A stretch of DNA of 64,000 bases from Thermococcus profundus (GCF_002214585.1 NZ_CP014862.1:1178001-1242000), one strand, 5' to 3'; counted from the stretch's first letter, positions 47,772 through 57,903 are shown. Notes: generated by a model from the sequence alone, not told the origin. Numbers and translations: made by a program.

Positions 47772-48163
47772 ACGGGGACGAGATCAGGGCGCTCCTTAGA
47801 AAGGCTGAAGAGAGACTTCGGGCAACTGAGGAGCTCTTCGAGAGAGGGCACTATGCATTCGCCATCTCAAGCGCCTACTACGTCATGTTCTACTGTGCTA
47901 GGGCGCTCCTCCTTTCAAGGGGCATAGCCCCGAAAAGCCATGCCGGTGTTCACTCCCAGCTCGGGAAAGAGTTCGTGAAAACCGGTGAGATGCCTGCAAG
48001 ACTTTATACAGGCTACTCCAAAGCCCTCAACATGCGCCATACAGCCGATTATGACGCTTTCGTTGAGTACACCGAAAGAGAAGCCGGAGAGGTTTTGGAA
48101 TATGCGGAGGAGTTTTTGACTTTCACAAAATCCTATCTGGAGGGTAGAGACGATGCAGATTAG
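47768..48163 (+). CDS. HEPN-domain protein (toxin of an MNT-HEPN pair)
   Basis: A 131-aa helical HEPN protein. AISSAYYVMFYCARALLLSRGI and KSHAGVHSQLGKEFVKTG are the family core, and MRHTADYDAF replaces the Rx4-6H RNase motif, with R and H next to each other and R..ADY as in the COG1895 subfamily. RNase activity is therefore uncertain. It overlaps the MNT gene by four bases and korC by 11, so the pair is fully coupled into the oxidoreductase operon. Confidence 0.83.
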   Translation: MNGDEIRALLRKAEERLRATEELFERGHYAFAISSAYYVMFYCARALLLSRGIAPKSHAGVHSQLGKEFVKTGEMPARLYTGYSKALNMRHTADYDAFVEYTEREAGEVLEYAEEFLTFTKSYLEGRDDAD

Positions 48164-48665
48164 GCTCGCGGGTATAGGTGGCCAGGGCGTCGTCCTGGCC
48201 GGGGTCATCCTCGGAGAGGCCGCCGCGATTGAAGGATTAAACGTCCTTCAGACCCAGGACTACAGCTCGGCCAGCAGGGGCGGTCATTCCATAGCGGACG
48301 TGATAATCTCAAAGGAGCCCATCTACGACGTGATAGTCACGAAGGCGGACGTTCTGGTGGCTCTGGCCCAGCTAGGCTACGACACTGTTAAGGACTCTCT
48401 GAAGGAAGATGGACTTCTTATCATCGAGACGGACCTCGTGAAGCCCGATAGGGACTACATAGGCGCCCCCTTCACGAGGCTTGCAGAGGAGAGCACGGGG
48501 CTGGCTCTGACCGTGAACATGGTGGCCCTCGGCTACCTCGTGGCGAAGACGGGTGTTGTGAAGAAGGAAAACGTGGAAGAGGCCATAAGGAGGCACGTTC
48601 CCAAGGGAACGGAGGAGATAAACCTCAGGGCCTTTAGGGTTGGTTTTGAGGAGGGATCAAAATGA
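48153..48665 (+). CDS. korC: 2-oxoglutarate:ferredoxin oxidoreductase gamma subunit, set 1
   Basis: A 170-aa subunit with the gamma-family opening RLAGIGGQGVVLAGVILGEAA, then QTQDYSSASRGGHSIADVI and PKGTEEINLRAFRVGF. It binds CoA in related enzymes. It is separated from its beta gene by the MNT-HEPN pair. Its stop overlaps the next alpha gene by four bases. Confidence 0.9.
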   Translation: MQIRLAGIGGQGVVLAGVILGEAAAIEGLNVLQTQDYSSASRGGHSIADVIISKEPIYDVIVTKADVLVALAQLGYDTVKDSLKEDGLLIIETDLVKPDRDYIGAPFTRLAEESTGLALTVNMVALGYLVAKTGVVKKENVEEAIRRHVPKGTEEINLRAFRVGFEEGSK

Positions 48666-49810
48666 GGTACCCATTTCCAGTCGGAAAGGCCGATTTCATA
48701 GCCGGTGACGAGGCTATAGCGAGGGCGGCTATTTTAGCCGGATGCCGCTTCTACGCGGGCTACCCAATAACGCCCGCAAGCGAGATATTTGAGGCAATGG
48801 CACTGTACATGCCGCTGGTTGACGGTGTGAGCATACAGATGGAGGACGAACTTGGAAGCATAGCGGCTGTAATAGGAGCATCCTGGGCCGGGGCAAAGGC
48901 CATGACTGCAACGAGCGGCCCGGGTTTCTCCCTCATGCAGGAGAACCTGGGATACGCCATCATGACCGAGACGCCGATAGTGGTCGTCAACATGATGCGT
49001 GGAGGCCCAAGCACGGGGCAGCCGACGTTTCCGTCTCAGGGAGACATAATGCAGGCCATCTGGGGCACGCATGGAGACCACATGCTGATAGTCCTCAGCC
49101 CATCGACCGTCCAGGAGACATTTGATCTGACCATCAGGGCATTCAACCTGGCCGAGAAGTACAGAACACCGGTCGTTCTCCTCGGCGACGCGGAGCTGGC
49201 CCACATGCGCGAGCGCGTATACATTCCAACTCCCGATGAGATCGAGATCATTGACAGAAAGCTCCCCGCCAACGAGGAGGAGGCCAAGCTTCCCTTTGGA
49301 GACCCGCACGGCGATGGCGTTCCGCCGATGCCGATCTTTGGAAAGGGCTACCGCACTTATGTTACCGGCCTGACTCACGACGAGTACGGCCATCCGAGGA
49401 CTGTGGAGCCCGAGGTCCAGGAGAAGCTCATCGGCAGGATCTACAGGAAGATTCTGGATCACAAGGATGACATAATCAGCTACGAGAAGTTCGAGCTGGA
49501 TGATGCCGAGATTGCCATAGTCTCCACGGGAATAGTCTCGCGCTCGGCCATCAGGGCAGTGAAGATGCTCCGCGAGAGGGGCGTTAAAGCGGGACTCCTG
49601 AAGCTCAACACGATATGGCCGTTCGACTTCGACATGATAGAGGAGCTTGCCGAGCAGGTGAGGAAGATATTCGTTCCGGAGATGAACATGGGGCAGCTCT
49701 ACCACCTCGTCAAGGAAGGAGCGAACGGGAAGGCCGAGGTTGAGCTGATAAGCAAGATAGGTGGAGAAGTTCACACACCGATGGAGATCATTGAGAAGGT
49801 GGTGGGATGA
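48662..49810 (+). CDS. 2-oxoacid:ferredoxin oxidoreductase alpha subunit, set 2
   Basis: A 382-aa alpha subunit, close to KorA of set 1: GDEAIARAAILAGCRFYAGYPITPASEIFE, QMEDELGSIAAVIGASWAG, GPGFSLMQENLGYAIM. The substrate of the second set in Thermococcales is not clear; it may act on a different 2-oxoacid. It overlaps korC and the next beta gene by four bases each. Confidence 0.9.
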   Translation: MRYPFPVGKADFIAGDEAIARAAILAGCRFYAGYPITPASEIFEAMALYMPLVDGVSIQMEDELGSIAAVIGASWAGAKAMTATSGPGFSLMQENLGYAIMTETPIVVVNMMRGGPSTGQPTFPSQGDIMQAIWGTHGDHMLIVLSPSTVQETFDLTIRAFNLAEKYRTPVVLLGDAELAHMRERVYIPTPDEIEIIDRKLPANEEEAKLPFGDPHGDGVPPMPIFGKGYRTYVTGLTHDEYGHPRTVEPEVQEKLIGRIYRKILDHKDDIISYEKFELDDAEIAIVSTGIVSRSAIRAVKMLRERGVKAGLLKLNTIWPFDFDMIEELAEQVRKIFVPEMNMGQLYHLVKEGANGKAEVELISKIGGEVHTPMEIIEKVVG

Positions 49811-50655
49811 TGTACCTCAAGGACGCTTATGAGGTAAGGGACAAGTACCTCAGGAAGGACATGCTGCCGACTATTTTCTGCCCAGGCTGTGGTATAGGCT
49901 CGGCCCTCCAGTTCACCCTGAGGGCGATAGACGAACTCGGCTACAGCCAGGACGAAATAGTCTGGGTCAGCGGAATCGGCTGCTCCTCCCGCGTTCCAGG
50001 ATACGTTAACTTCGACGGTCTGCACACCACCCACGGAAGGGCCCTGGCGTTTGCAACCGGCATAAAGCTGGCAAACCCCGACCTCAAGATAATAGCCTTC
50101 ATGGGCGATGGAGACACGGCAGCAATAGGTGGAAACCACTTCATCCACGCGATAAGGAGGAACCTCGACGTCACGGTCATACTCATCAACAACTTCACCT
50201 ACGGAATGACCGGCGGCCAGGTTGCCCCAACGACTCTAAAGGGCCTCAGGGGCACCACCGCCCCGTACGGCCAGTTTGAGAACCCCTTCGACATAGCCGG
50301 CCTGGCGGTTGCGGCCGGGGCGAACTACGTCGCCAGGTGGAGCGTCTTCAACTACCTCCAGGGAATGAACAGCATAAAGAAGGCCCTCCAGAAGGAAGGC
50401 TTCTCCCTGGTGGAATTCCTCTCCCCGTGTCCCGTCAGCTTTGGAAGAAGGAACAGGATGAAGACCGCACCGGAACTCCTCCGCTGGTATCAGAAGATAA
50501 CTGTACCATTGAACAAGGCCAAGAAGATGTCCCCAGAAGAGCTTGAGGGGAAGGTCGTTATCGGTGAGTTCGCGGACAGGGACAGGCCGGGCCTTGTGAG
50601 GTCGTACATGGAATACAGGAAGCGCGCCAAGAAGATTATGGGGTGGGAAGAATGA
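49807..50655 (+). CDS. 2-oxoacid:ferredoxin oxidoreductase beta subunit, set 2
   Basis: A 282-aa Mg-TPP subunit. FCPGCGIGSALQFTL, GIGCSSRVPGYVNFDGLHTTHGR and GDGDTAAIGGNHFIHAIRRN...NNFTYGMTGGQ are the expected motifs. The residues around the substrate pocket differ from set 1 (SSRVPGYVNFDG against SAWIASPYFLAD), which fits a different substrate. It overlaps its gamma gene by four bases. Confidence 0.9.
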   Translation: MMYLKDAYEVRDKYLRKDMLPTIFCPGCGIGSALQFTLRAIDELGYSQDEIVWVSGIGCSSRVPGYVNFDGLHTTHGRALAFATGIKLANPDLKIIAFMGDGDTAAIGGNHFIHAIRRNLDVTVILINNFTYGMTGGQVAPTTLKGLRGTTAPYGQFENPFDIAGLAVAAGANYVARWSVFNYLQGMNSIKKALQKEGFSLVEFLSPCPVSFGRRNRMKTAPELLRWYQKITVPLNKAKKMSPEELEGKVVIGEFADRDRPGLVRSYMEYRKRAKKIMGWEE

Positions 50656-51212
50656 GGAAGGAAGTCCTATTCAGCGGCTTCGGCGGTCAGGGTGTCATAC
50701 TGGCCGGCGTCATTCTGGGAAGGGCTGCGGCAGTTTACGAGAACCTCTACGCCGTCCAGACGCAGGCCTACGGTCCAGAGTCCAGGGGAGGCGCGAGCAA
50801 GGCCGAGGTAGTCATAAGCGACGAGCCCATTGACTACCCCAAAACTCTCCAGCCAGAGTACGCGATCTTCTTCTCCCAGGAGGCCTACAGCAAGTACCTC
50901 CACAGCGTGAAGGAGGGTGCCAAAGTAATCGTCGAAAAGGACCTTGTCCCCAACCGCGACCTCGATTTCGAGAAGAAGCTCGATGTGATATCCCTCCCGC
51001 TGACGGAGATAGCAGAGGAGACGACCGGGCTGAGCCTCACGATGAACATCCTAACTTTGGGCCTCCTCACAGCTTGGACGGAAATCGTCAGCAGGGATGC
51101 CATAGAGAAGGCAGTCCTCGACGCCGTTCCCAAGGGGACGGAGGAGATAAACCTCAGGGCCCTAAAGAAGGGCTTTGAACTCGGAGAGAAGGCTAAGAGA
51201 GGGGAGCTTTGA
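50652..51212 (+). CDS. 2-oxoacid:ferredoxin oxidoreductase gamma subunit, set 2
   Basis: A 186-aa gamma subunit: LFSGFGGQGVILAGVILGRAAAV, QTQAYGPESRGGASKAEVVIS and PKGTEEINLRALKKGFELG. ATG at 50652 follows GGGTGGGAAGA. There is no second delta gene, so the ferredoxin subunit at the start of the operon may be shared. Its 3' end overlaps that of the convergent prefoldin-like gene by 20 bases. Confidence 0.9.
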   Translation: MRKEVLFSGFGGQGVILAGVILGRAAAVYENLYAVQTQAYGPESRGGASKAEVVISDEPIDYPKTLQPEYAIFFSQEAYSKYLHSVKEGAKVIVEKDLVPNRDLDFEKKLDVISLPLTEIAEETTGLSLTMNILTLGLLTAWTEIVSRDAIEKAVLDAVPKGTEEINLRALKKGFELGEKAKRGEL

Positions 51213-51492
51213 GTTTTGAGAGCTCCTCCATAATCTCTTTCTCCCTCTTCTTGAGCCTCTCGATTTCCCTCTTGTAAACGAGTCTGCTCCTCTCGATGTG
51301 TTCTATTGCCTCGTCCTTGCTTATCTCCACCAGAAGGTCGCTGAAGGCCCTGTAGAGCCTCCTTTCGGGTTTAATGGAGGTTATAATGCCCTCTGCATAA
51401 TCAAGTTCCTTCATCTTGAGCTCGAGGCTCTGCCTGAGGCCCCTTATCTGCTGGAGCTCGAGCTGGAGCTCGTAGGCCTTTAGAGTCTGCAC
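51193..51492 (-). CDS. Prefoldin beta-like coiled-coil subunit
   Basis: A 99-aa protein, nearly all coiled coil: AYELQLELQQIRGLRQSLELKMKELDYAEGIIT, a short middle and RSRLVYKREIERLKKREKEIMEELSKL. The shape and its position directly after a prefoldin alpha gene suggest the beta partner of an accessory, perhaps stress-related, prefoldin. It lacks recognisable strand motifs, so the family call is moderate. The start is GTG at 51492, after GGGGGTGATCAT. Confidence 0.65.
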   Translation of the reverse strand: MQTLKAYELQLELQQIRGLRQSLELKMKELDYAEGIITSIKPERRLYRAFSDLLVEISKDEAIEHIERSRLVYKREIERLKKREKEIMEELSKLKAPLS

Positions 51493-51523
51493 ATGATCAC
51501 CCCCAGAAAAGGAAAGAATGAGA

Positions 51524-51961
51524 TCACTTCCTAGACTTCTTGGGCTTCGGCTCCATGGCCTCAAGCTCCTTGAGGAGCTCCGTGACCTTCCTGCTGTCCT
51601 CCTCTATCTTCCTGAGCAGGGCAAGGCGGAGCTCCATCAGGGTGTTTATCCTCTTCTCGATGTTCTCCCTGGCCTCGTCTATGCTCGCCCCGACCAGTAT
51701 GCCGGCCCCAACGTCGATTATAACGTCATCGGGCTTCTCTATCTTGCCCTTTATGGCTATGCCGCTTCCCAGGGGGATGTATATCTCCTTGCCTTCGCCC
51801 TTCTCCTTGATGTACGCGAGGGTGGCGTCGACCGTCCTGAGGTCGGCGATGGTGGCGTCGATCGCTCCAACCTGGCTCCTGAGATACTCTATCTCACCGA
51901 GGTAGCTCCTTATCTCGTCCTGAACCCTCTCAGGAGTCCTCTTAACCTTGGTCTCGGCCAT
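51524..51961 (-). CDS. pfdA: Prefoldin alpha subunit (second paralogue type)
   Basis: A 145-aa prefoldin alpha. Two long helices (YLGEIEYLRSQVGAIDATIADLRTVDATLAYI and EARENIEKRINTLMELRLALLRKIEEDSRKV) flank the hairpin strands KEIYIPLGSGIAIKGKI and VIIDVGAGILVGASI. It delivers unfolded proteins to the thermosome. Thermococcus has two alpha and two beta subunits; this may be the heat-inducible set. ATG at 51961 follows GGTGGTGGGG. A minus-strand TATA (AATTTTTAAATAC) lies upstream. Confidence 0.88.
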   Translation of the reverse strand: MAETKVKRTPERVQDEIRSYLGEIEYLRSQVGAIDATIADLRTVDATLAYIKEKGEGKEIYIPLGSGIAIKGKIEKPDDVIIDVGAGILVGASIDEARENIEKRINTLMELRLALLRKIEEDSRKVTELLKELEAMEPKPKKSRK

Positions 51962-52056
51962 CCCCACCACCCCTGTCCTTTCCATATTTTAGTTACATTT
52001 TGTATTTAAAAATTTTTCGCCGTTAGGGTTATTAAGCGGACCGAGAAATGAAGAAC

Positions 52057-52530
52057 ATGATAACCAACGAGACCAAGGGTAAAACCTGGCACGGGACGGT
52101 TAAGCTCGCCGATAACTTCTTCAAGCGCTTTAGGGGTTTAATGCTTGTCAGCAACGTAAACTACGCCCTGATCTTCGTTCTCCCGGCCGAAACGAAGGCC
52201 AACGCATCAATCCACATGTTCTTCATGCTGAGCGACATAGACGTTATATGGCTCGACTCAGCGAGGCGCGTCGTGGACTTCAAGACTGCGAGAAGATGGC
52301 GCATCTACGCCCCGAAGAAAGCAGCAAAGTACATAATCGAAGGGCCGGTCGGACTGATAAAGACGCTCGAAGTGGAGGAGGGGGATCTGATAGACTGGAC
52401 CCCCACTGAAGAAAAAGGGCGGACGGTTCCAGTTAAATCCCTCATTCCTGGAAAGATAGATCTGAACGGTTCTAAAAATGGGATTGCAATGGTCGAGAGC
52501 GTCAAAGAAGTAAAGGCCAAGGAGATTTAA
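52057..52530 (+). CDS. DUF192 family protein
   Basis: About 157 aa with the DUF192 fold: [17 protein letters not shown], an inner strand [21 protein letters not shown], then [15 protein letters not shown] and [19 protein letters not shown]. The family's function is unknown. The TATA-like GGTTATTAAG near 52028-52036 places the transcript start close to ATG 52057, so it may be leaderless; ATG at 52048 is an alternative. It converges with the QueD-like gene and overlaps its end by four bases. Confidence 0.75.
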   Translation: MITNETKGKTWHGTVKLADNFFKRFRGLMLVSNVNYALIFVLPAETKANASIHMFFMLSDIDVIWLDSARRVVDFKTARRWRIYAPKKAAKYIIEGPVGLIKTLEVEEGDLIDWTPTEEKGRTVPVKSLIPGKIDLNGSKNGIAMVESVKEVKAKEI

Positions 52531-52874
52531 AACTCGAACTCCACCCCGTTTTCATCTCCCTCCCAGAGGACGATGCGCTGAAGCTTTACACCCGTGGGGA
52601 GCTTTTCCTGGACTTTTTCTGCAATCCAGAGGGCAAGGTTCTCCGTTGTGGGGTTCTCAAAGAGCGAGTTGAGGTTCCGATGATCGAGCTTCCCGAGTAT
52701 TCCCTCCACGATTGCCCTGAGCTCCAGAAAGTCGATGACGTAGCCGTTCTCCAGGGGGCCCTCAACGGCAACCTCAAGGCGAAAAGTGTGGCCATGTATC
52801 TCCTCCGCCTGTCCGTTTATGATGACGGCGTGTGCCGCCTCGAACTTGAAGCGCTCGACGACGCGGGATTTCAT
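52527..52874 (-). CDS. queD: QueD/6-pyruvoyl-tetrahydropterin synthase family protein without the usual Cys
   Basis: A 115-aa T-fold protein. The zinc ligands are seen in FEAAHAV and [12 protein letters not shown]; the Glu that binds pterin is in the late part ([12 protein letters not shown]). QueD makes 6-carboxytetrahydropterin for preQ0 and archaeosine. The catalytic Cys normally four residues before HGH is Ala here, with two Glu just after (QAEEIHGH), similar to the PTPS-III group that uses Glu. The true reaction may thus differ. Archaeosine genes elsewhere in the window (RaSEA, MptA) support a role in that pathway. Confidence 0.75.
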   Translation of the reverse strand: MKSRVVERFKFEAAHAVIINGQAEEIHGHTFRLEVAVEGPLENGYVIDFLELRAIVEGILGKLDHRNLNSLFENPTTENLALWIAEKVQEKLPTGVKLQRIVLWEGDENGVEFEF

Positions 52875-52876
52875 GA

Positions 52877-53338
52877 TTATCCCTCCAGCTCATTCGGGGA
52901 GGATATTAGCGATATTCCCTCCCGTTTACATGCATCCAAGAAGTCCGAATCAAGGGATACTAGAGCCTCTACCCCGTAGTATTCCGCAGTGGGAAGCATT
53001 AGGGCACCGTTGGACAGAAGTCCGTACTCAGAGGAAAGCCTCACCGCAATAGTAACCACATCGTAGTTGACCTCGAGAAAGTCGGGAATTGCAAGAAGGG
53101 GCAGGACAACATCCTCAAACTCCTGAACGGCAGATTTGACGAGTTCAGGTTTCTTCTTTGCTCTCCAATACGAACCAACCCTGATGCGAAGATAATGATA
53201 AAAGACCTCGCTGAAAACAACGTCGTTTATGAAAACACGGCAGTTTGAGTGGAACAGCTTTGAGAGAAGGATTTGTGCATCGGCATTACCTTTAAGGGCC
53301 TCAACGAACACGTTACTGTCCACGAGAAAGCTCCTCAT
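52877..53338 (-). CDS. PIN-domain toxin (VapC-like)
   Basis: A 153-aa PIN protein. FLVDSNVFVEALKG gives the first Asp, FSEVFYHYLRI the Glu and LVSLDSDFLDACK the last acidic residues; the third position (GLLSNGALMLPTAEYY) has Asn instead of Asp. This may weaken the metal site. The start overlaps the upstream partner gene by 26 bases. The stop is just before the QueD-like gene. Confidence 0.78.
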   Translation of the reverse strand: MRSFLVDSNVFVEALKGNADAQILLSKLFHSNCRVFINDVVFSEVFYHYLRIRVGSYWRAKKKPELVKSAVQEFEDVVLPLLAIPDFLEVNYDVVTIAVRLSSEYGLLSNGALMLPTAEYYGVEALVSLDSDFLDACKREGISLISSPNELEG

Positions 53339-53495
53339 AGAGCTCAGCCTCCAGCTCGCGCCAGGACTTCTCGGACCTTATGGAGCCAAAAGCCCGTTTG
53401 AGAACATCATCAAGGTTCGCCCTCGCCTTTGCCCTGAGTTCGTCCATTCTGACCCGCCACTCCCTGTTGAGGGATACGTATCCCGTTTTCTCCAC
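53313..53495 (-). CDS. Probable antitoxin partner of the PIN protein
   Basis: About 60 aa, charged and helical: SLNREWRVRMDELRAKARANLDDVLKRAF then RSEKSWRELEAELYEELSRGQ. No DNA-binding fold is recognised, but its size, polarity and 26-base overlap with the PIN gene are typical of an antitoxin. GTG at 53495 is five bases after GGTGA; ATG at 53507 is an alternative. Confidence 0.6.
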   Translation of the reverse strand: MEKTGYVSLNREWRVRMDELRAKARANLDDVLKRAFGSIRSEKSWRELEAELYEELSRGQ

Positions 53496-53605
53496 GTATC
53501 TCACCATCGGTAAATTCAGGATGGGAATACATAAACTTTCCCACCGAAAGGCTAATCTGCTGGATATACCAATACTCATTTTGGGTGATGCCGGTGGGCT
53601 GTGGA

Positions 53606-53851
53606 ATGGCCGTCGATGCCAACCGTGTTATTGCTGGAGGAGTTTTGGTCTTCGTTGAGCCGGAAACCTTCAAGAAGTTCCTGGAGCTGAAGGAGAAGCC
53701 CCTCGTGATAGTCGGCGAAACGGGAGGTTTTAAGAAGGTTAAACTCACCATGACGACCTACGACGGGGCTCTGATAATAACGCGCGGCGAGGTCGAGCTG
53801 CCGGAGACGGCGATAGTAGTGACGGCGAAGGAGCTGTCGGTTGGGAAGTGA
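53606..53851 (+). CDS. Hypothetical 81-aa protein
   Basis: A small alpha/beta protein with no family recognised: NRVIAGGVLVFVEPETFKKFL, then KPLVIVGETGGFKKVKLTMTTYDGALIITRGEVELP and AIVVTAKELSVGK. The strand-rich pattern resembles a small barrel. ATG at 53606 has GGTGG eight bases upstream and fits the TATA-like GGATATACC near 53570; GTG at 53594 and ATG at 53588 are possible. It sits alone between two minus-strand genes. Confidence 0.6.
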   Translation: MAVDANRVIAGGVLVFVEPETFKKFLELKEKPLVIVGETGGFKKVKLTMTTYDGALIITRGEVELPETAIVVTAKELSVGK

Positions 53852-53871
53852 GAGAAAAAAGCTAAAATGAA

Positions 53872-55537
<1,666 letters not shown>

Positions 55538-55539
55538 CC

Positions 55540-55854
55540 TCAGTCCTCCGCGATGAACAGGGCCCTCTCTGTCTCGACGGCACTCGCTATCACGCAGTCT
55601 CCAAGGAACCTGCCATAGACCTTTACGTGATCCCCAGCGCCTATGCAGGGGCTTCCCGAGAACTCCACGCGTATACTGCCGAGTGAAAACGTCGTCCTGT
55701 AACTTGGCAGCTCCATTGGCAGGAACTCGATGGTGGGTTTGCCCTCAACTGCCCCCTCAAAAACAACGTTCTTTCCCCTAAAAGACCCGGATTTCAGCTC
55801 TTCCACGCCCACCACGTAGTAGTAGTGATGCCCGAGTTTTACCCGCCTCGGCAT
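55540..55854 (-). CDS. Hypothetical protein, probable OB-like beta barrel
   Basis: A 104-aa strand-rich protein: KLGHHYYYVVGVEELKSG, NVVFEGAVEGKPTIEFLP, IRVEFSGSPCIGAGDHVKVYGRFLGDCVIAS. The last part, GDHVKVYGRFLG, has the look of a nucleic-acid-binding OB fold. No family recognised. It is co-transcribed with the HD hydrolase and divergent from the small GTPase. Confidence 0.6.
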   Translation of the reverse strand: MPRRVKLGHHYYYVVGVEELKSGSFRGKNVVFEGAVEGKPTIEFLPMELPSYRTTFSLGSIRVEFSGSPCIGAGDHVKVYGRFLGDCVIASAVETERALFIAED

Positions 55855-55935
55855 ATAGCGTCCGCCCCATCAGTTTATATAACCCCATTTTGAGATGGTT
55901 GCCAATGGGAAGATAAACCTTGCGGGGGTGGGAGG

Positions 55936-56505
55936 TTGATAAAGGTTGCTATCATAGGTGCCGAAAACGTCGGGAAATCAACCCTTATGAACGCCCTAAT
56001 CGGGGGAAACGTTAGCGAGGTGGAGAACCTGCCGGGAACTACCAAGGGAGTGATAAGAAGACGATTCGGCAAGCTCAAGATCCCGAAGAGCATGAAGAAT
56101 CCTCTCGGAGGGGCGGACGAGTTCGTTCTCATAGACACAGCAGGACTCTTCGATCCAAGACACGAGCTCAGGGGAAAGGTTCTGAGCGAGGAGAAGTTCC
56201 GTGAGATAGTGCGCGAGATAGCCTCGGCCGATGTGGTCATCCACATGGTCGATGCGACCGTCGGCCTCCACAGGGGGATGGAGAAGCTCCACCACCTCCT
56301 CAAGTTCCGCTACGATAAGCCCATCATCGTGGTGATAAACAAGATCGACCTTGTCCCTTCCGAGAGGGTTGAGGAACTTAAGGGGACGATAAAGAAGAGG
56401 CTGGAGCAGGAGGCGATACCCCTCTCACTCGCCACCTTCGAGGGGTTCAACGACCTCCTCAAGGCGATAGCCTACTACGCGCAGTACTCAACCCAAAAGA
56501 GGTAA
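55936..56505 (+). CDS. Small Era/Der-like GTPase
   Basis: A 189-aa single-domain GTP-binding protein. The P loop is GAENVGKSTLMNAL, then G2 PGTTKG, G3 LIDTAGLFD and G4 INKID; G5 is not clear (SLAT). There is no KH domain, so it is not Era proper; it resembles the archaeal TrmE-Era-EngA group of stand-alone GTPases. TTG at 55936 follows GGGGGTGGGAGG. The role is perhaps in ribosome assembly or tRNA, as for relatives, but unproven. Confidence 0.8.
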   Translation: MIKVAIIGAENVGKSTLMNALIGGNVSEVENLPGTTKGVIRRRFGKLKIPKSMKNPLGGADEFVLIDTAGLFDPRHELRGKVLSEEKFREIVREIASADVVIHMVDATVGLHRGMEKLHHLLKFRYDKPIIVVINKIDLVPSERVEELKGTIKKRLEQEAIPLSLATFEGFNDLLKAIAYYAQYSTQKR

Positions 56506-56547
56506 CAGGCAGATGGGTGATTTAGTATTAATGGCATCTTCCATCCG

Positions 56548-56814
56548 TTAGGAGTACACATTTTCGCGCTTTCCTACTCTCAGGATTTTTACAATCCGTG
56601 CTTCTCTGTCGTATTCAAATATCACCCTGTATTCACCAACGCGAAGGCGGTAAAGATTACTGTACCCCCTCAGCTTTTGGACATCAAGCTTTGCCAGTGG
56701 AAATAGGGCGAGCTTTGAGATTCTGTCTTTTATTAAGTCCCTCCGGCCTGCGGGGATCTCCTGCAACTCTTTAAGGGCATTCTTGCTTACAAGAATCCTG
56801 TTCTCAAAGCTCAT
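56548..56814 (-). CDS. relE: RelE-type toxin
   Basis: An 88-aa RelE/ParE-fold protein: SKNALKELQEIPAGRRDLIKDRI, then LDVQKLRGYSNLYRLRVGEYRVIFEYD and RIVKILRVGKRENVY. The Arg residues in the RLRVGEYRV strand match those used for mRNA cleavage in the Pyrococcus RelE. It overlaps the antitoxin gene by 11 bases. Confidence 0.9.
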   Translation of the reverse strand: MSFENRILVSKNALKELQEIPAGRRDLIKDRISKLALFPLAKLDVQKLRGYSNLYRLRVGEYRVIFEYDREARIVKILRVGKRENVYS

Positions 56815-56989
56815 CTTTGATCACGTCCCATTCAAGGAACTCATCCTCCCTCCGTTTTGCAATGTCTTTGACTTCCCACTCTTCTGGCTCAGATTCTTCA
56901 ATGAGCTGGAGGTTTACCTCTATGAGCTCTTGGAGGAACCGCTCTATTTCATTTATTTTCCGCTGTATTTCGGCAAGAGTAGCGCTCAT
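56804..56989 (-). CDS. relB: RelB-type antitoxin
   Basis: A 61-aa helical, acidic protein: LAEIQRKINEIERFLQELIEVNLQLIEESEPEEWE and KDIAKRREDEFLEWDVIKDEL. It resembles the Pyrococcus RelB that wraps RelE, without a DNA-binding domain. The next downstream gene is relE, overlapping. Confidence 0.83.
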   Translation of the reverse strand: MSATLAEIQRKINEIERFLQELIEVNLQLIEESEPEEWEVKDIAKRREDEFLEWDVIKDEL

Positions 56990-57038
56990 TATTGACCCCC
57001 CATAAGGAATGATGAAAAGAGGTAAATTAATCTTTCCC

Positions 57039-57845
57039 TCAGCTCCACGTCTCGGCGATAACGTCGTGCTTGTGGATGCTCTCGTTGCTGACGACCTTCA
57101 CATGGATCCTCCCACCAAAGCGCTCCTTAGCCTTGGCGAATATCTCCCTGGCGACATCCTCAACGAACTTGGGGTTGGAGAACATCCTCTGAACCACGGC
57201 GTTTTCGTCAGGGGTTTTCAGCAGGGTGTACGTAGGCGAACTGAAGGAGCTTTCAACGACGTCTATCATCTCTTCCAGGGGGATTTCCTCCTCAAAGGGC
57301 GCCCTTACCTCAAGCTCCCCAACGGCCCTCTGGATGTGGGTCTTGCCGTCGTTGTTGGCCATCGCGTGGGGGCAGACGGTGTTTCCTACCACCCTAACGC
57401 GAAGAACCTTCTCGAAGGAGCCGTCCTCGTTCTTGATGACGCCAACCTCAACGTCGTAGGGCTCGTAGCTCGTCTTTCCGCTGGCGGGCGTCTCGCGCGG
57501 GATGATCAGGTGTGTCTTTACCCAGACCTCTGCCCGTCTGTGTGGGTGCTTGCCCTCAAGGCGCTTTATTACGCACTTTCCGAGCTCCTCAAGGGAGCTG
57601 TGGGCTTTCATAACCTCCTCCTCGACGGCCTCGCTCATGGCATCAGTCACGCTCTCAATAAGCCTGCTCATGTGGATGCCCTTCTTCTCAGCCGGAAGGT
57701 CTATGGTTATCTCGAAGAGCGGGAGGAACGTGTAGACCTTCCCTTTCCAGTTTATCCTTGCAACGCTCCTGAGGTTTGTTATCCCCACCCTCCTCAGAGG
57801 TTCCATAATCCTGGGGGTTTCCTCCTGCGTCTCGAATATGGGCAT
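57039..57845 (-). CDS. mptA: GTP cyclohydrolase MptA (FolE2 family)
   Basis: A 268-aa Fe(II)- or Zn-dependent cyclohydrolase of the FolE2/MptA group, acting on GTP at the head of the pterin and archaeosine precursors. Visible are [60 protein letters not shown] and [23 protein letters not shown] with the metal-binding Cys and His. ATG at 57845 follows GGTGATGCTA. Together with the QueD-like gene it would supply preQ0. Confidence 0.92.
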   Translation of the reverse strand: MPIFETQEETPRIMEPLRRVGITNLRSVARINWKGKVYTFLPLFEITIDLPAEKKGIHMSRLIESVTDAMSEAVEEEVMKAHSSLEELGKCVIKRLEGKHPHRRAEVWVKTHLIIPRETPASGKTSYEPYDVEVGVIKNEDGSFEKVLRVRVVGNTVCPHAMANNDGKTHIQRAVGELEVRAPFEEEIPLEEMIDVVESSFSSPTYTLLKTPDENAVVQRMFSNPKFVEDVAREIFAKAKERFGGRIHVKVVSNESIHKHDVIAETWS

Positions 57846-57903
57846 TAGCATCACCTCTTCCGATACTGACTGGGCTTGGAGGAGGATCTTTTAACCTTTG
57901 GGT

